DNA of 64,000 nt from Methylicorpusculum oleiharenae (GCF_009828925.2 NZ_WUTY02000001.1:1890492-1954491), one strand, 5' to 3'; positions 1 to 9,856 are shown, counted from the stretch's first letter. Notes: generated by a model not told the origin, from the letters alone. A program made the numbers and translations.

Positions 1-124
1 CACCATCGGCCGCGGCTCGACCATCGGCGGTAACGTTTGGCTGACGCACAGCGTCGCCCCCGGCAGTCACATCAGTCAGGCACAAGTGCGCAGCGAGCTG
101 TTCGAAGGCGGGGGAGGCATTTAA
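1..124 (+). CDS. epsC: Serine O-acetyltransferase, C-terminal end (partial)
   Basis: Only the last 40 codons are inside the window; the first full codon begins at base 2 and the TAA is at 122-124. The visible residues show the left-handed beta-helix pattern of hexapeptide acetyltransferases (TIGRGSTIGGNVWLT, then a short C-terminal tail). The EpsC/SrpH type of serine acetyltransferase makes O-acetylserine, the acceptor for sulfide in cysteine synthesis. The identification leans on context: serine acetyltransferase genes are known partners of family 2A encapsulin and cysteine desulfurase genes, which follow directly. The stop-to-start gap to the shell gene is 119 bases, so an operon is likely. 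Confidence 0.8.
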   Translation, partial: TIGRGSTIGGNVWLTHSVAPGSHISQAQVRSELFEGGGGI

Positions 125-243
125 CCGTTAACTTCTCAAGCTTGCGATTATCGCCAAGCGCTAGCAGCTAAATAACTAAAAAATGCGTCGCATCAGCGGC
201 CCATACCCACACTCCATTACCATCAATACAATAGGAAACAACC

Positions 244-1161
244 ATGTCAGATATTCATCAAGCCCATACCGCATTGGGCGACGTAGCCGCCCGCACCTTA
301 TCGAACGCCACCAAGACCGTGCCCATGATGGGCACCATCACCCCGCGCTGGCTGGTTCATCTGCTCCAATGGGTGCCGGTTGAAGCCGGTATTTACCGGG
401 TCAACAAAGTTAAAAGTGAAACCAGCATTGCTGTCGACTGTTCCAGTCTGGATGAAAAAGTACTGCCGCAAACCTATGTCGATTATGAGGAATGGGGCCG
501 TGAATACCGTTTGAATGCCGTCAACACCGTCCTTGACGTGCACACGCGCGTTGCGGATTTATACAGCAGTCCACACAATCAAATTCATGAACAGTTACGC
601 CTGACCATAGAAACAGTCAAAGAACGTCAGGAAAGCGAGCTGATCAACAATGGCGAATACGGACTGTTGAACAATGTTGCCGAATCCCAAAAAGTTCAAC
701 CGCGCAACGGCGCACCCACGCCGGATGATTTGGACGAACTGATTGCCCGGGTTTGGAAGGAACCGGCGTTCTTTCTGGCCCACCCGCGTGCGATTGCGGC
801 ATTTGGCAGGGAAGCAACCCGTCGGGGCACGCCACCGCCCACAATCAGTTTGTTCGGTTCACAATTTTTGACGTGGCGCGGTTTGCCGTTGATTCCCACC
901 GACAAGTTAAGGATTGTAGACGGCAAAACCAATATCTTATTGTTACGCACCGGCGAAAGCCGTCAAGGGGTTGTCGGTTTGTATCAACCTAATCTGACCG
1001 ACGAATTGAGCATGGGCTTATCGGTGCGTTTTATGGGTATTAACCACAAAGCCATTGCGTCCTACCTCGTTTCGTTATATTGCTCATTGGCCATCTTGAC
1101 CGAAGACGCAATTGGCGTATTGGAGAATGTCGAAATAGGCCAATACTATGACTATAAGTAA
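244..1161 (+). CDS. srpI: Family 2A encapsulin shell protein (SrpI-like)
   Basis: This 305-residue protein matches the SrpI group (once annotated as major membrane protein I), now known as the family 2A encapsulin shell with an HK97 phage-capsid fold. Recognisable segments are the N-terminal arm with TITPRWLVHLLQWVPVEAG, the region around YVDYEEWGREY, and RAIAAFGREATRRGTPPP. Characterised members assemble into a T=1 protein compartment that encloses a cysteine desulfurase and can store elemental sulfur. The ATG at 244 has an AGGAAA ribosome site just upstream. The stop overlaps the start of the next gene by 14 bases, so shell and cargo are probably translationally coupled. The length is normal for the family and no defect is visible. 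Confidence 0.93.
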   Translation: MSDIHQAHTALGDVAARTLSNATKTVPMMGTITPRWLVHLLQWVPVEAGIYRVNKVKSETSIAVDCSSLDEKVLPQTYVDYEEWGREYRLNAVNTVLDVHTRVADLYSSPHNQIHEQLRLTIETVKERQESELINNGEYGLLNNVAESQKVQPRNGAPTPDDLDELIARVWKEPAFFLAHPRAIAAFGREATRRGTPPPTISLFGSQFLTWRGLPLIPTDKLRIVDGKTNILLLRTGESRQGVVGLYQPNLTDELSMGLSVRFMGINHKAIASYLVSLYCSLAILTEDAIGVLENVEIGQYYDYK

Positions 1162-2815
1162 CACCCTTGATTTGCCGGCAGGGCTGGCGCAAGCGCAGCG
1201 TGGCACTGACACCGAACTTGCGGGATTACCCGATCTTGCCGAGTTGAACCGGTTGGCCAATCAGTTCTTTAACGCAGTACCTGGCACTCCCGAGGCGATA
1301 GATAACGTGTCTGGTTTTGCCATTCCTCAAACGGTTCCTGTGGCTTCAGCCGACCCGTTCGCGCATTTTTCCGGCATTGATGACTCGGCTTTGACAGAGT
1401 TGGCAGAGCGCAGTCATGGCGTTCCCTTGGAGCCTGAGTTGAAAGCCTTACTGAGAGCGCCCGTTCCAGGCCTTGATCGCAGGTCGGGTGCCGAAGAAGG
1501 GCAGGCGTCAGCCTATTATTTTTTGACCTCTATCGCTCAGCAAGCCCGGGACCCTTACCTGCCCGGCTTGGGTTCGGCGCATCCGCCGTTTGACGTGCAT
1601 GCCGTGCGCCGGGATTTTCCAATACTGCAACAACGGGTTAATGGTTACCCGTTGGCCTGGTTGGATAATGCCGCCACCACCCAAAAACCGCAAGTCGTCA
1701 TCGACAGGATCGCCGCGTTCTATCAAACCGAAAATTCTAACATTCACCGCGCCGCGCATGAACTTGCGGCGCGGGCGACAGACGCTTATGAAGGGGCACG
1801 GGAGCGTGTTGCGCGTTTTCTCAATGCCGCTTCCGCCAATGAAATTGTCTTTGTTCGAGGTTCCACCGAGGCCATCAATCTCGTTGCGCAAAGCTGGGGT
1901 CGACAACATATTGGCGAAGGTGATGAGATCGTGATCAGCTGGCTGGAGCATCATGCTAATATCGTACCTTGGCAGCAACTCTGCCAGGAAACCGGGGCCA
2001 TCCTTCGGGTGATACCGGTGGACGACAGCGGTCAGGTCATCCTCAGTGACTATCAGCGCCTGCTGAATGCCAAAACCAGGCTCGTTTCGTTTACGCAGGT
2101 CTCCAACGCACTGGGAACGATTACCCCGGCACAGGAAATGATAGACATGGCGCATCGCGCCGGTGCTAAAGTCTTGCTGGATGCGGCTCAATCGGTGTCG
2201 CATCTGCGCGTCGATGTGCAACAGCTCGATTGCGACTGGCTGGTGTTTTCTGGGCACAAAATCTTCGGGCCAACCGGGATCGGCGTTCTGTATGGCAAGG
2301 AAGCGCTTCTAAATGCGACGCAACCTTGGCAAGGGGGCGGCAATATGATCGACGATGTGACCTTCGAAAAAACCACTTATCAAGCCGCGCCGGCCCGATT
2401 TGAAGCAGGCACCGGCAATATTGCCGATGCGGTCGGTTTGGGCTCGGCATTGGATTATCTCAGTAAGCTCGGCATCGACAACGTGGCGCGCTATGAGCAT
2501 GAGTTGCTGGTCTATGCCATGCACGCTTTACAAAGCCTACCCGGACTGCAGCTGATCGGCACGGCGCCGGATAAAACCAGTGTGCTGTCCTTTGTGCTGG
2601 CCGGGCACTCGACGCAAGAAGTCGGCGCTGAACTGAACAAAGCCGGAATCGCCGTGCGTTCGGGGCACCATTGTGCGCAACCGATTCTGCGTCGTTTTGG
2701 CCTGGAAAGTACGATACGTCCGTCTTTGGCGTTTTATAATACCTATGAGGAAATAGATCGACTGGTCAGCGTGCTCAAGCGCTTGCAATGCAGTAAACGG
2801 ATTTTTGGCGGTTAA
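1148..2815 (+). CDS. Cysteine desulfurase with N-terminal encapsulin-targeting extension
   Basis: 555 residues. From about residue 155 (VRRDFPILQQRVNGYPLAWL) the protein is a SufS/Csd-type PLP cysteine desulfurase, which moves sulfur from cysteine onto its own catalytic cysteine. The PLP lysine is K371 (FSGHKIFGPTG) and the catalytic cysteine is C509 (RSGHHCAQP). Residues 1-150 are absent from ordinary SufS (about 400 aa) and are rich in P, A, L and E, with short motifs such as LPDLAELNRLANQFF and DPFAHF. In studied family 2A systems this kind of disordered extension loads the enzyme into the shell. No SufE or other Suf genes lie nearby, which argues for the encapsulated role. The ATG at 1148 lies inside the end of srpI. 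Confidence 0.93.
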   Translation: MTISNTLDLPAGLAQAQRGTDTELAGLPDLAELNRLANQFFNAVPGTPEAIDNVSGFAIPQTVPVASADPFAHFSGIDDSALTELAERSHGVPLEPELKALLRAPVPGLDRRSGAEEGQASAYYFLTSIAQQARDPYLPGLGSAHPPFDVHAVRRDFPILQQRVNGYPLAWLDNAATTQKPQVVIDRIAAFYQTENSNIHRAAHELAARATDAYEGARERVARFLNAASANEIVFVRGSTEAINLVAQSWGRQHIGEGDEIVISWLEHHANIVPWQQLCQETGAILRVIPVDDSGQVILSDYQRLLNAKTRLVSFTQVSNALGTITPAQEMIDMAHRAGAKVLLDAAQSVSHLRVDVQQLDCDWLVFSGHKIFGPTGIGVLYGKEALLNATQPWQGGGNMIDDVTFEKTTYQAAPARFEAGTGNIADAVGLGSALDYLSKLGIDNVARYEHELLVYAMHALQSLPGLQLIGTAPDKTSVLSFVLAGHSTQEVGAELNKAGIAVRSGHHCAQPILRRFGLESTIRPSLAFYNTYEEIDRLVSVLKRLQCSKRIFGG

Positions 2816-2823
2816 GTGGTACT

Positions 2824-2854
2824 CACACTTCCCGTTTTTTTAGCGGGAAGTGTG
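2824..2854. terminator. Inverted repeat between convergent genes
   Basis: A perfect 11-bp inverted repeat (CACACTTCCCG at 2824-2834, CGGGAAGTGTG at 2844-2854) has a T-rich loop. It lies just after the desulfurase stop and about 50 bases beyond the cysB stop, so it may end transcription from either side. The T-run is in the loop rather than after the stem, so intrinsic termination is not certain. Confidence 0.5.
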
Positions 2855-2906
2855 TAGGGCATTCGATAAAGAGACGTTTGTTATCGGCTTGGCTGTAAAT
2901 AGCCCG

Positions 2907-3833
2907 TTAACTGTTAATTTCACCAGTTTTGATTTTATTGGGCTGGGCTCTCGCCGTGATCGACAACTGCTCAATAAAAAACCGGGTATAAGTGGGCAAA
3001 TAGCTGTGTTTTAAGTAGGCGAATTTTGTCGTCGACAGGGGAATTAGTTCCCCCAGACCCAAGGCCAGTAAATCCTGATCTTTGGTCGGTTCGTAAGAAG
3101 TTTCGGCGATAATCCCTACGCCAAAACCCAGGCGGACATAAGTTTTGATGACATCGGAGTCGGCTGCGGCCAAGGTGACATCCAGCGCTATGCCTGCATC
3201 TCCAAACGCTTTTTCAATATTGCTGCGCCCGGTAAAGCCCTTGCTGTAAGTCAAAATCGGATACGTGGCCAGGCGTTCCAGCGTGAGCGTTTCGTTGCCC
3301 AAAGGGTGGCCGATCGGCACAATGACGGTATGGTGCCAATGATAGCAAGGCTGAATGATCAGTTTTTCATCGTCACCCAGCTTTTCAGTACAGATCACGA
3401 TGTCGGCTTTATGCTGATGCAGTAAATTAATCAGATTATCCGGCGACGATTGTTCGATATAGATTTTAATGCCCGGATAGTGTTCTCTGAATTTGGCGAT
3501 AGGCCCCGGCAAAAAATATTTTGCCTGGGTATGGGTGGTGGCGATGTGCAAAAAGCCGTTGCGATTGTCGATAAAATCATCGGCCAAGGCCCGGATATTT
3601 TTCATCGCCTGATTGACCAGATTGACTTCCTCCAGAACCCGCAGACCCAATGGTGTAGGGCCATGCAATCGTTTGCCATGGCGTTCGAACAAGGGTGCAC
3701 CTAATTCCTCTTCCAGCAAAATCAGCTGACGGCTAACGGCCGATTGGACCACATGCATTTTTTCCGCGGTTTTGGTGACGTTATAGTTCGTTTCCTGCAA
3801 TAACCGCAAAATTTCGAGTTGGCTGATATTCAT
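2907..3833 (-). CDS. cysB: CysB-like LysR-family transcriptional regulator
   Basis: 308 residues with an N-terminal winged HTH (NYNVTKTAEKMHVVQSAVSR, about residues 16-35) and a type-2 periplasmic-binding-like effector domain from about residue 90. The sequence style (LHGPTPLG, DNLINLLHQHKADIVICTE, YVRLGFGVGIIAE) is that of CysB/Cbl. These proteins activate sulfate assimilation in response to acetylserine and sulfur limitation. It is the last gene of the sulfate-transport run, with its start 11 bases from the cysA stop. It probably controls this operon and perhaps other sulfur genes. Whether it is CysB proper or the related Cbl cannot be settled by eye. Confidence 0.88.
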   Translation of the reverse strand: MNISQLEILRLLQETNYNVTKTAEKMHVVQSAVSRQLILLEEELGAPLFERHGKRLHGPTPLGLRVLEEVNLVNQAMKNIRALADDFIDNRNGFLHIATTHTQAKYFLPGPIAKFREHYPGIKIYIEQSSPDNLINLLHQHKADIVICTEKLGDDEKLIIQPCYHWHHTVIVPIGHPLGNETLTLERLATYPILTYSKGFTGRSNIEKAFGDAGIALDVTLAAADSDVIKTYVRLGFGVGIIAETSYEPTKDQDLLALGLGELIPLSTTKFAYLKHSYLPTYTRFFIEQLSITARAQPNKIKTGEINS

Positions 3834-3844
3834 GTCTGATTATG

Positions 3845-4888
3845 TCAGTTAAACCAATGCGCGTGCTTGATTTTTAGTGCGACCCGATCGCCTTTTTGCA
3901 AAGCCAGTTCCTTGAACTGCTCGTTCGGCATTTCGGCATAGAGGGTGGCTGCCGAACCGTTGATACCCGGCCGGTTCAGTTCCAGCCGGATAGTGCCGCC
4001 CAGATGTTGCCAATCGTTCAAATAGACCGGCGCATTGGCAGGATCAGCGGCTTTTTCAACCGCAATATGATGCGGGCGGACGTGGACGATGATGCCTTGA
4101 GGATCATCCAGCGCAATACCCGCGGTTTGCAGCCAGGCACTGTCTTCCTGCTTGAGATGAAAAACATTGGTCTGACCGATAAAGCGGGATACAAAATCAC
4201 TGCCGGGATGATCGTAGATCTCGCTGGGGGTGCCTTTTTGTTCAATCTTGCCGTGATTGAGCACGACAATCTGGCTGGCTACTTCCATCGCTTCTTCCTG
4301 ATCATGGGTGACGAAAATACTGGTGACGTGCAATTCATGATGCAAATGCCGCAGCCACAAGCGTAAATCCTTGCGGACGCTGGCATCAAGGGCGCCAAAC
4401 GGTTCATCCAGCAATAATACAGACGGCTCTACCGCCAACGCTCGCGCCAGGGCGATACGCTGGCGTTGTCCACCGGACAACTGATCGGGAAATCGGTCAT
4501 GCAGCCAGTCGAGCTGGACCAGATTTAACAAAGCATGGACTTTTTCCCGGATCAGCGTTTCTGAAGGCCGCTCTTTACGGGGTTTGACCCGTAAACCAAA
4601 AGCGATATTATCAAACACGGTCATGTGTCTGAACAAGGCATAATGTTGAAACACAAAGCCGATCTGCCGGTTTTTAACCGGCTTGCGCGTCACATCGTCG
4701 CCTTTTAGAAACACCTGGCCCTGATCGGCGTGCTCAAGGCCCGCTATGATCCGTAACAGCGTCGTTTTTCCGCAACCGGACGGGCCCAGCAAGGCGACCA
4801 GTTCACCTTCGGGGATGTCCAGATTGATGTCGTCCAAAGCGCTAAACGCGCCAAAATGTTTACTGATGTGCTGTAAGGTAATGCTCAT
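3845..4888 (-). CDS. cysA: Sulfate/thiosulfate ABC transporter ATPase CysA
   Basis: 347 residues. The Walker A motif is at 35-43 (GPSGCGKTT), followed by the Q-loop, the ABC signature [15 protein letters not shown] and Walker [13 protein letters not shown], then a C-terminal TOBE-like regulatory region. It energises the CysT-CysW sulfate permease from the cytoplasmic side. It sits between cysW and cysB on the - strand, with a 98-base gap to cysW. Family length and all catalytic motifs look intact. Confidence 0.95.
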   Translation of the reverse strand: MSITLQHISKHFGAFSALDDINLDIPEGELVALLGPSGCGKTTLLRIIAGLEHADQGQVFLKGDDVTRKPVKNRQIGFVFQHYALFRHMTVFDNIAFGLRVKPRKERPSETLIREKVHALLNLVQLDWLHDRFPDQLSGGQRQRIALARALAVEPSVLLLDEPFGALDASVRKDLRLWLRHLHHELHVTSIFVTHDQEEAMEVASQIVVLNHGKIEQKGTPSEIYDHPGSDFVSRFIGQTNVFHLKQEDSAWLQTAGIALDDPQGIIVHVRPHHIAVEKAADPANAPVYLNDWQHLGGTIRLELNRPGINGSAATLYAEMPNEQFKELALQKGDRVALKIKHAHWFN

Positions 4889-4986
4889 GGGCTGTGCTCA
4901 CTCAAACTTGAGATAAATAATGGATACGGTTGCGGTAATGGGCAAAGAAATACGTTTAGAAAATAATCGGCCGGCTCCAGCCTGAT

Positions 4987-5847
4987 TTAATGTTTGCCTG
5001 GTTGTTGCCATTCCAATAGGGCTTTGAGAACCAGCGTCACTATGGCCAGTGCGGCCAAGAGCGAAGCGCTGGCAAACGAGCCGACAAAGTCGTATTCGTT
5101 GTAACTGACCTCGACATGCAACGGCAGCGTGTTGGTCAGTCCGCGGATATGACCCGACACCACGGACACCGCGCCGAACTCACCCATAGCCCGGGCATTA
5201 CACAACAAGACGCCATAGAGCAAGCCCCATTTGATATTCGGCAAAGTGATCCGAAAAAAGGTTTGCAGGCCGCTGGCACCCAGCGATAAAGCCGCTTCCT
5301 CTTCTTCATGGCCGATTTCCTGCATCAACGGGATCAGCTCGCGCGCCACGAACGGGAACGTGACGAACAAGGTTGCCAGGATAATACCGGGTACGGCAAA
5401 CACGATTTTAATACCATGGTCGGACAGCCAGGGGCCAAACCAGCCTTGAGCACCAAAGATCAGCACATAAATCAAACCGGCGATGACCGGTGATACTGAA
5501 AAGGGCAGGTCGATCAAGGTCACTAACAGGCTTTTGCCACGAAACTGAAAACGGGCAATAGCCCAGGCGGCCGAGACCCCGAACACCGTGGTCAACGGGA
5601 CCGTAATCAACGCCGTCAACAGGGTCAGGCGTATCGCCGCGAGCGTATCCGGGTGCGACAAACTGCTGCTGTAGGCCGTCCAGCCTTTGGCAAAGGCAGA
5701 AATCAGGACCGTCGCTAACGGCAAAATGAGAAACAGTCCGATAATGGCCAGCGTCGCGCCGACCAAGGTATAGCGGACCCAGTTCGGATCCGCCAGGTTC
5801 GGTGTGGGGGCGGCGATGGCCTTCTGACTGGCAAGTGCGGTAGACAT
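4987..5847 (-). CDS. cysW: Sulfate ABC transporter permease CysW
   Basis: 286 residues from the ATG at 5847, chosen because AGGG lies at the right distance upstream; a longer reading from 5892 would add 15 residues overlapping cysT. The protein has about six membrane helices and the permease loop ([23 protein letters not shown]) that contacts the ATPase. With CysT it forms the inner-membrane channel for sulfate and thiosulfate. It follows cysT after 11 bases. Confidence 0.94.
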   Translation of the reverse strand: MSTALASQKAIAAPTPNLADPNWVRYTLVGATLAIIGLFLILPLATVLISAFAKGWTAYSSSLSHPDTLAAIRLTLLTALITVPLTTVFGVSAAWAIARFQFRGKSLLVTLIDLPFSVSPVIAGLIYVLIFGAQGWFGPWLSDHGIKIVFAVPGIILATLFVTFPFVARELIPLMQEIGHEEEEAALSLGASGLQTFFRITLPNIKWGLLYGVLLCNARAMGEFGAVSVVSGHIRGLTNTLPLHVEVSYNEYDFVGSFASASLLAALAIVTLVLKALLEWQQPGKH

Positions 5848-5858
5848 GATAAACCCTT

Positions 5859-6686
5859 TTACAGTTGACCGCTGCGGCGGCGAACCCACCACTGCAGGCC
5901 GTTAATGATTAACAGCAATACAAACGAGACGATCAGCATCGTCAAACCGATGGCCGTGGCACCGGCGTAATCGTATTGTTCCAGTTTGGTAATAATCAAC
6001 AGCGGCACCACTTCAGAGACATAAGGCATGTTGCCGGCAATAAAGATCACCGACCCATACTCGCCGACACCGCGCGCGAAAGCCAAAGCAAAACCGGTAA
6101 TCGTCGCCGGCAAAATATTCGGCAGTATCACTTTAATAAACGCCTGCAATCGGGTCGCCCCCAAACTGGCGGCCGCTTCCTCCATCGCCGAATCAAACTC
6201 CTGCAAGACCGGCTCAATCGTGCGCACGACAAACGGCAGACCGATAAAAATCAATGCCACCACAATCCCTAATGGCTTGTAGGCGACCTGGACGCCGAAG
6301 GTTTGCATCAACAGCTGGCCGATAAAACCATTGGGTTGATAAATCGTCGCTAGGACAATGCCCGCCACTGCCGTAGGCAAGGCAAAAGGCAGATCGATCA
6401 AGGCATCGAAGACCCGTTTACCCGGAAACGGGTAGCGCACCAGCGTCCAGGCAATGACAAACCCTAACAGGCAGGCCACGACGGCTGCAATCAGTGCCGA
6501 GACAAAACTGACATAAAATGAAGCCAGCACACGCTTGTTCGTCAAAATCGCCCCGTATTCGTCGAGACTTAACTGCATCGTTTTCAACAACATGGCACTG
6601 AGCGGAATCAGCACAATCAAGGCCAGATAGAACAGCGTGAAACCCAGCGCCGGGCGAAATCCCGGCATGATATTACTTTGCGTCAT
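5859..6686 (-). CDS. cysT: Sulfate ABC transporter permease CysT
   Basis: 275 residues from the ATG at 6686, which matches the usual length of about 277 and gives an N-terminus ([18 protein letters not shown]) like known CysT proteins. A start at 6746 is also open but adds an untypical 20-residue leader. There are six predicted membrane helices and the coupling-loop motif [23 protein letters not shown] split across the permease region. It is the partner of CysW and lies between the binding-protein gene and cysW. Confidence 0.93.
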   Translation of the reverse strand: MTQSNIMPGFRPALGFTLFYLALIVLIPLSAMLLKTMQLSLDEYGAILTNKRVLASFYVSFVSALIAAVVACLLGFVIAWTLVRYPFPGKRVFDALIDLPFALPTAVAGIVLATIYQPNGFIGQLLMQTFGVQVAYKPLGIVVALIFIGLPFVVRTIEPVLQEFDSAMEEAAASLGATRLQAFIKVILPNILPATITGFALAFARGVGEYGSVIFIAGNMPYVSEVVPLLIITKLEQYDYAGATAIGLTMLIVSFVLLLIINGLQWWVRRRSGQL

Positions 6687-6763
6687 GGTTTTATATGTAG
6701 TGTCACTAGCGTTGGATGCGGTGGTCGGGACAGGCTGCGGCCCCATCCCCTCGGCAAATACCT

Positions 6764-7768
6764 TTACGGCACATAGATCTGATCGAAACTGCCGCCGTCA
6801 TCGAAATGGTCTTTCTGCGCTTTGTGCCAACCGCCAAAGTTTTTATCAACGGTAAAAAATTCCAGTTTGGGAAAGCGTTTTAAATCTTCAGGGTCGGCAT
6901 GTTCCGGTTGATAAGGGCGGTAAAAATGTTTGGCGGCCAATTTTTGCCCGGCCGGTGAAAAGAGGTACTGTAAATAGGCCTCCGCCAAATCCTGCGTTTC
7001 GTTCTTTTTAACGATTTTGTCGACGACAGCCACCGGCGTTTCCGCCAGGATGCTGGCCGGAGGCACGATAATTTCAAATTGCCCTTCGCCAAATTCCTTT
7101 AAGGCCAGAAACGCTTCATTTTCCCAGGTTAGCAGCACATCGCCGAGACCGCGTTGGACAAACGTGGTGGTCGATCCGCGCGCCCCGGAATCGAGTACCG
7201 GCACGTTTTTATAGAGTTGCTTGACGAACGCTTTGGCGGCCTCGGCGCTGCCCAATTGTTTTTCGGCAAAAGCCCAGGCGGCCAAATAGTTATAGCGCGC
7301 ACCGCCCGAGGTTTTGGGGTTGGGCGTAATGACCGACACACCTTCCTTGATTAAGTCATCCCAGTTTTTAATGCCTTTGGGATTGCCTTTGCGCACCAGA
7401 AAGACAATCGTCGACGTGTAAGGCAGACTGTTGTTGGGTAAGCGCGATTGCCAGTTGTCCGGCAACAAGCGCGCCTGCTTGGCGATTTGATCAATGTCAT
7501 ACGACAAGGCCAAGGTCAAGACATCGGCTTCCAAACCGTCGATCACCGCGCGGGTCTGCTTGCCGGCGCCGCCGTGCGATTGCTGGATACTGACCGTTTC
7601 ACCGGTCTTGTCTTTCCAGTAGGCAATAAATGACTGATTGAATGCCTGATAGAGTTCCCGGGTTGGATCGTAAGAGACATTGAGTAAGGTGCGTTCGGCC
7701 AAAGCGGTGCCGCTGAACAGCACCGCAGCCAGGATCAGAGCGGATTTCAAGGGTGTTAATACAGTCAT
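6764..7768 (-). CDS. sbp: Periplasmic sulfate-binding protein
   Basis: 334 residues with a clear signal peptide ([20 protein letters not shown], then TALA before [10 protein letters not shown]). Motifs of the Sbp/CysP family are present: [38 protein letters not shown] and [20 protein letters not shown]. It captures sulfate in the periplasm for CysTWA. It is immediately upstream of cysT in the same direction. A second, diverged copy lies at 12689-13720 without its own permease. Confidence 0.94.
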   Translation of the reverse strand: MTVLTPLKSALILAAVLFSGTALAERTLLNVSYDPTRELYQAFNQSFIAYWKDKTGETVSIQQSHGGAGKQTRAVIDGLEADVLTLALSYDIDQIAKQARLLPDNWQSRLPNNSLPYTSTIVFLVRKGNPKGIKNWDDLIKEGVSVITPNPKTSGGARYNYLAAWAFAEKQLGSAEAAKAFVKQLYKNVPVLDSGARGSTTTFVQRGLGDVLLTWENEAFLALKEFGEGQFEIIVPPASILAETPVAVVDKIVKKNETQDLAEAYLQYLFSPAGQKLAAKHFYRPYQPEHADPEDLKRFPKLEFFTVDKNFGGWHKAQKDHFDDGGSFDQIYVP

Positions 7769-7839
7769 GTTGACTCCGTTTAAATGTTAAAGTGATCTGT
7801 TCTTCGTGCTTGTGGCCACTCACGGCCCGGTCAGCACGC

Positions 7840-9378
7840 CTAGAGCTTGCCATCGCCAAAGGCGTTCAGTGACAGCTCGAAATAAAAGAAGTTACTGGCT
7901 TCAGAGGTATAAGGCCCGGTTCCGGATTTTGCGAAAGACTCGGTGTAATCGCCGGGGTTGAAGCGGGCATAACTCAAACTCCAATCCACATAATGATTGA
8001 CATGGTGGCGCATGCGAATATCAATCTCCTGTCCCAGGAAATTGCCGCTTTGCCCGGTAGGGTCGGTCAACCGCGCCCGGTTCCAGCCGCCGGTTTCGCT
8101 TTCCAGCCAATAGGCGTTATAACCGGCATCAACGCGCACATCGGGATGCGGGGTGATTTCCAGACGCGCTTTGGGGGCGTGGATGTTGTCCCAGGAAAAA
8201 TAATCATTGCGCGACCAAGGTTGATTGAAGCCGTAAAACGCATCAAAACGTTCGTTGCTGCCGTCTCTGGGGTTTTTGTCACCGGTACCGAAGCCGTAAT
8301 AGGCACTGACCCGCGGTTTCCATTCATGGTCGAAGGTGTAACCCAACTCCAGTGAGTAAGCCAAGGCATCATGTTGCTGCAGGGTTTGTGTGTTCCCATT
8401 TCTAGATAAGACGCCAAAGCGTCCAAACTGTTTATTGATATCGGCGTCATAATCAAACCCACTTTGGCCGATCAAACCGTAAACCCGCAGACCCGGTGCA
8501 TAGATATCCATGTCAGGTTTACGATTGGCTGTCACTGAATTACGGGGATCGCCATTTTGTTTCCGGCCCAGGAAATAAGGCTGAACCGTGATGAAGTGTG
8601 ACCATTGACGGATACTCAGCACGCCGCCATAAATCCAGGTGTCTTCATCGGGCTGGTCAAATTCATATTTCAAGCGCTCGACCGGTTGCATCGCAAAGGT
8701 GTCCAGATCCCAGTTGTTTTGTTTTTTACCGAAATGAACCCGGAAACCCTCGAAATTATTGGTGGTGTTGCGAAACTGGTTGTTGCCGATCAACCGCCGG
8801 TCCAGCAGTTCCATGTGCATCCTGCCGGCCCGCAGGCTCAACGGCCGGTTATGGCCCAGGGCATGATTGAAATACAGCTCGCCATAGCCTTGAATCAATT
8901 CGAATTCGTTGACATCGGCATCCGACTTTTCGTATTCACCGTTATAACTGCGGGCGTCTTCCATCTCGACCGCAAAACGTAACGGATCGAGAATGTCCTT
9001 GATGCCCAGATAGGCGCGGGTTCTGAGCAACCATAAATTATCGGGAGCATCGCGGTATTTGGACACGCGCGAACCGGATGAGGTATCCACCCAGGGCCGG
9101 TAGTCATTTTCACGGTATTCATAACGGGTACGAAAATCCAGACCTACATCCAGCCAGTCAACGTCGCGAAATTGTTCAAACTGGGTTCGGCTCAAGCTGC
9201 GCACATAGGCCGGTGGATCGGGATCCGGTTCGACCCGGTAACCCCGGGTTTTGGCGTAATAGTCCTCGGCCTGAGCAGGGAGGGCGGCAACGATCAGTAA
9301 ACTGAAACTAAAAAGCGTGGAGGCGGTGGATGGGGAAAAGCGTTGGCTAGGTTCGGCAAAGCGAGAAAGGTGTTTCAT
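7840..9378 (-). CDS. Alginate-export-type outer-membrane porin
   Basis: 512 residues with a signal peptide ending near LPAQA, followed by a region rich in aromatic beta strands (LDVGLDFRTRYEYREND, LWLLRTRAYLGIKD, LSLRAGRMHMELLDRR) and ending in F-x-F-ELSLNAFGDGKL. This fits the alginate-export family of 18-strand outer-membrane barrels, though family membership does not mean alginate is the substrate. Its place directly upstream of sbp-cysTWA suggests a channel for sulfate or an organosulfur anion. The gap to sbp is 71 bases. Confidence 0.8.
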   Translation of the reverse strand: MKHLSRFAEPSQRFSPSTASTLFSFSLLIVAALPAQAEDYYAKTRGYRVEPDPDPPAYVRSLSRTQFEQFRDVDWLDVGLDFRTRYEYRENDYRPWVDTSSGSRVSKYRDAPDNLWLLRTRAYLGIKDILDPLRFAVEMEDARSYNGEYEKSDADVNEFELIQGYGELYFNHALGHNRPLSLRAGRMHMELLDRRLIGNNQFRNTTNNFEGFRVHFGKKQNNWDLDTFAMQPVERLKYEFDQPDEDTWIYGGVLSIRQWSHFITVQPYFLGRKQNGDPRNSVTANRKPDMDIYAPGLRVYGLIGQSGFDYDADINKQFGRFGVLSRNGNTQTLQQHDALAYSLELGYTFDHEWKPRVSAYYGFGTGDKNPRDGSNERFDAFYGFNQPWSRNDYFSWDNIHAPKARLEITPHPDVRVDAGYNAYWLESETGGWNRARLTDPTGQSGNFLGQEIDIRMRHHVNHYVDWSLSYARFNPGDYTESFAKSGTGPYTSEASNFFYFELSLNAFGDGKL

Positions 9379-9450
9379 AAGGGTTAACGGTGCTTCCGGA
9401 GATCCGGTCAGAGTTAGCGAAATAATGCGAGCCTTGAAAGGACGCTGGGC

Positions 9451-9633
9451 TTAGCGGTTGTCGGTATGCCCCTTGAGTCTGAATTTTTCGTGCTTGTCGA
9501 TTTGCACGATCCGTCCGTCATGAACAACGATTTCAAGTGAACCAAAACGAACCCCTTGGAGTAACTTGAAAACGCGGATGACCACCTCCTGATTTAACTC
9601 AGCCGGTAAGTCAGTTTCGATGGTATGAGTCAT
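9451..9633 (-). CDS. YezD family protein (DUF2292)
   Basis: A 60-residue protein from the ATG at 9633, chosen for the GGGAG five bases upstream; an in-frame start at 9672 would add 13 residues. The pattern VIRVFKLLQGVRFGSLEIVV, then DGRIVQIDKHEKFRL, is the conserved core of the YezD/DUF2292 family. Members are often found beside sulfate-transport genes and their function is unknown. Here it is the first gene of the apparent yezD-porin-sbp-cysTWA-cysB run. Confidence 0.8.
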   Translation of the reverse strand: MTHTIETDLPAELNQEVVIRVFKLLQGVRFGSLEIVVHDGRIVQIDKHEKFRLKGHTDNR

Positions 9634-9840
9634 GGTCACTCCCGTAAAGATTGAAGTATTGGTGTGTTGCAAAGAGCAAACATGTTTGGTGTGTGTATGC
9701 TAACGAACGAGTGAAAATTATTGAAACGATTAAATTAGATTTATATATCTTTAATTTAGATATGAAATGAGTGATCCAGACAAAATGCATTTTTCAATTT
9801 TAAATAGGGTGCGAATGTGCGAATGCTTCATTGTTGATTA

Positions 9841-9856
9841 TGGTTTGAAATGTGCA
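9841..9856 (+). promoter_or_regulatory. Weak sigma-54-like promoter candidate
   Basis: TGG-N10-GC spacing is present (TGGTTTG-AAAT-GTGCA) about 100 bases before the flavoprotein start. Only the core GG and GC and a TGCA tail match, so this is weak evidence. It is listed because better matches occur elsewhere in the window. Confidence 0.2.

Noticed and set aside
1508-2257. Long open frame on the opposite strand of the cysteine desulfurase
   Set aside because: It lies fully within a well-supported gene and shows no domain or ribosome site.
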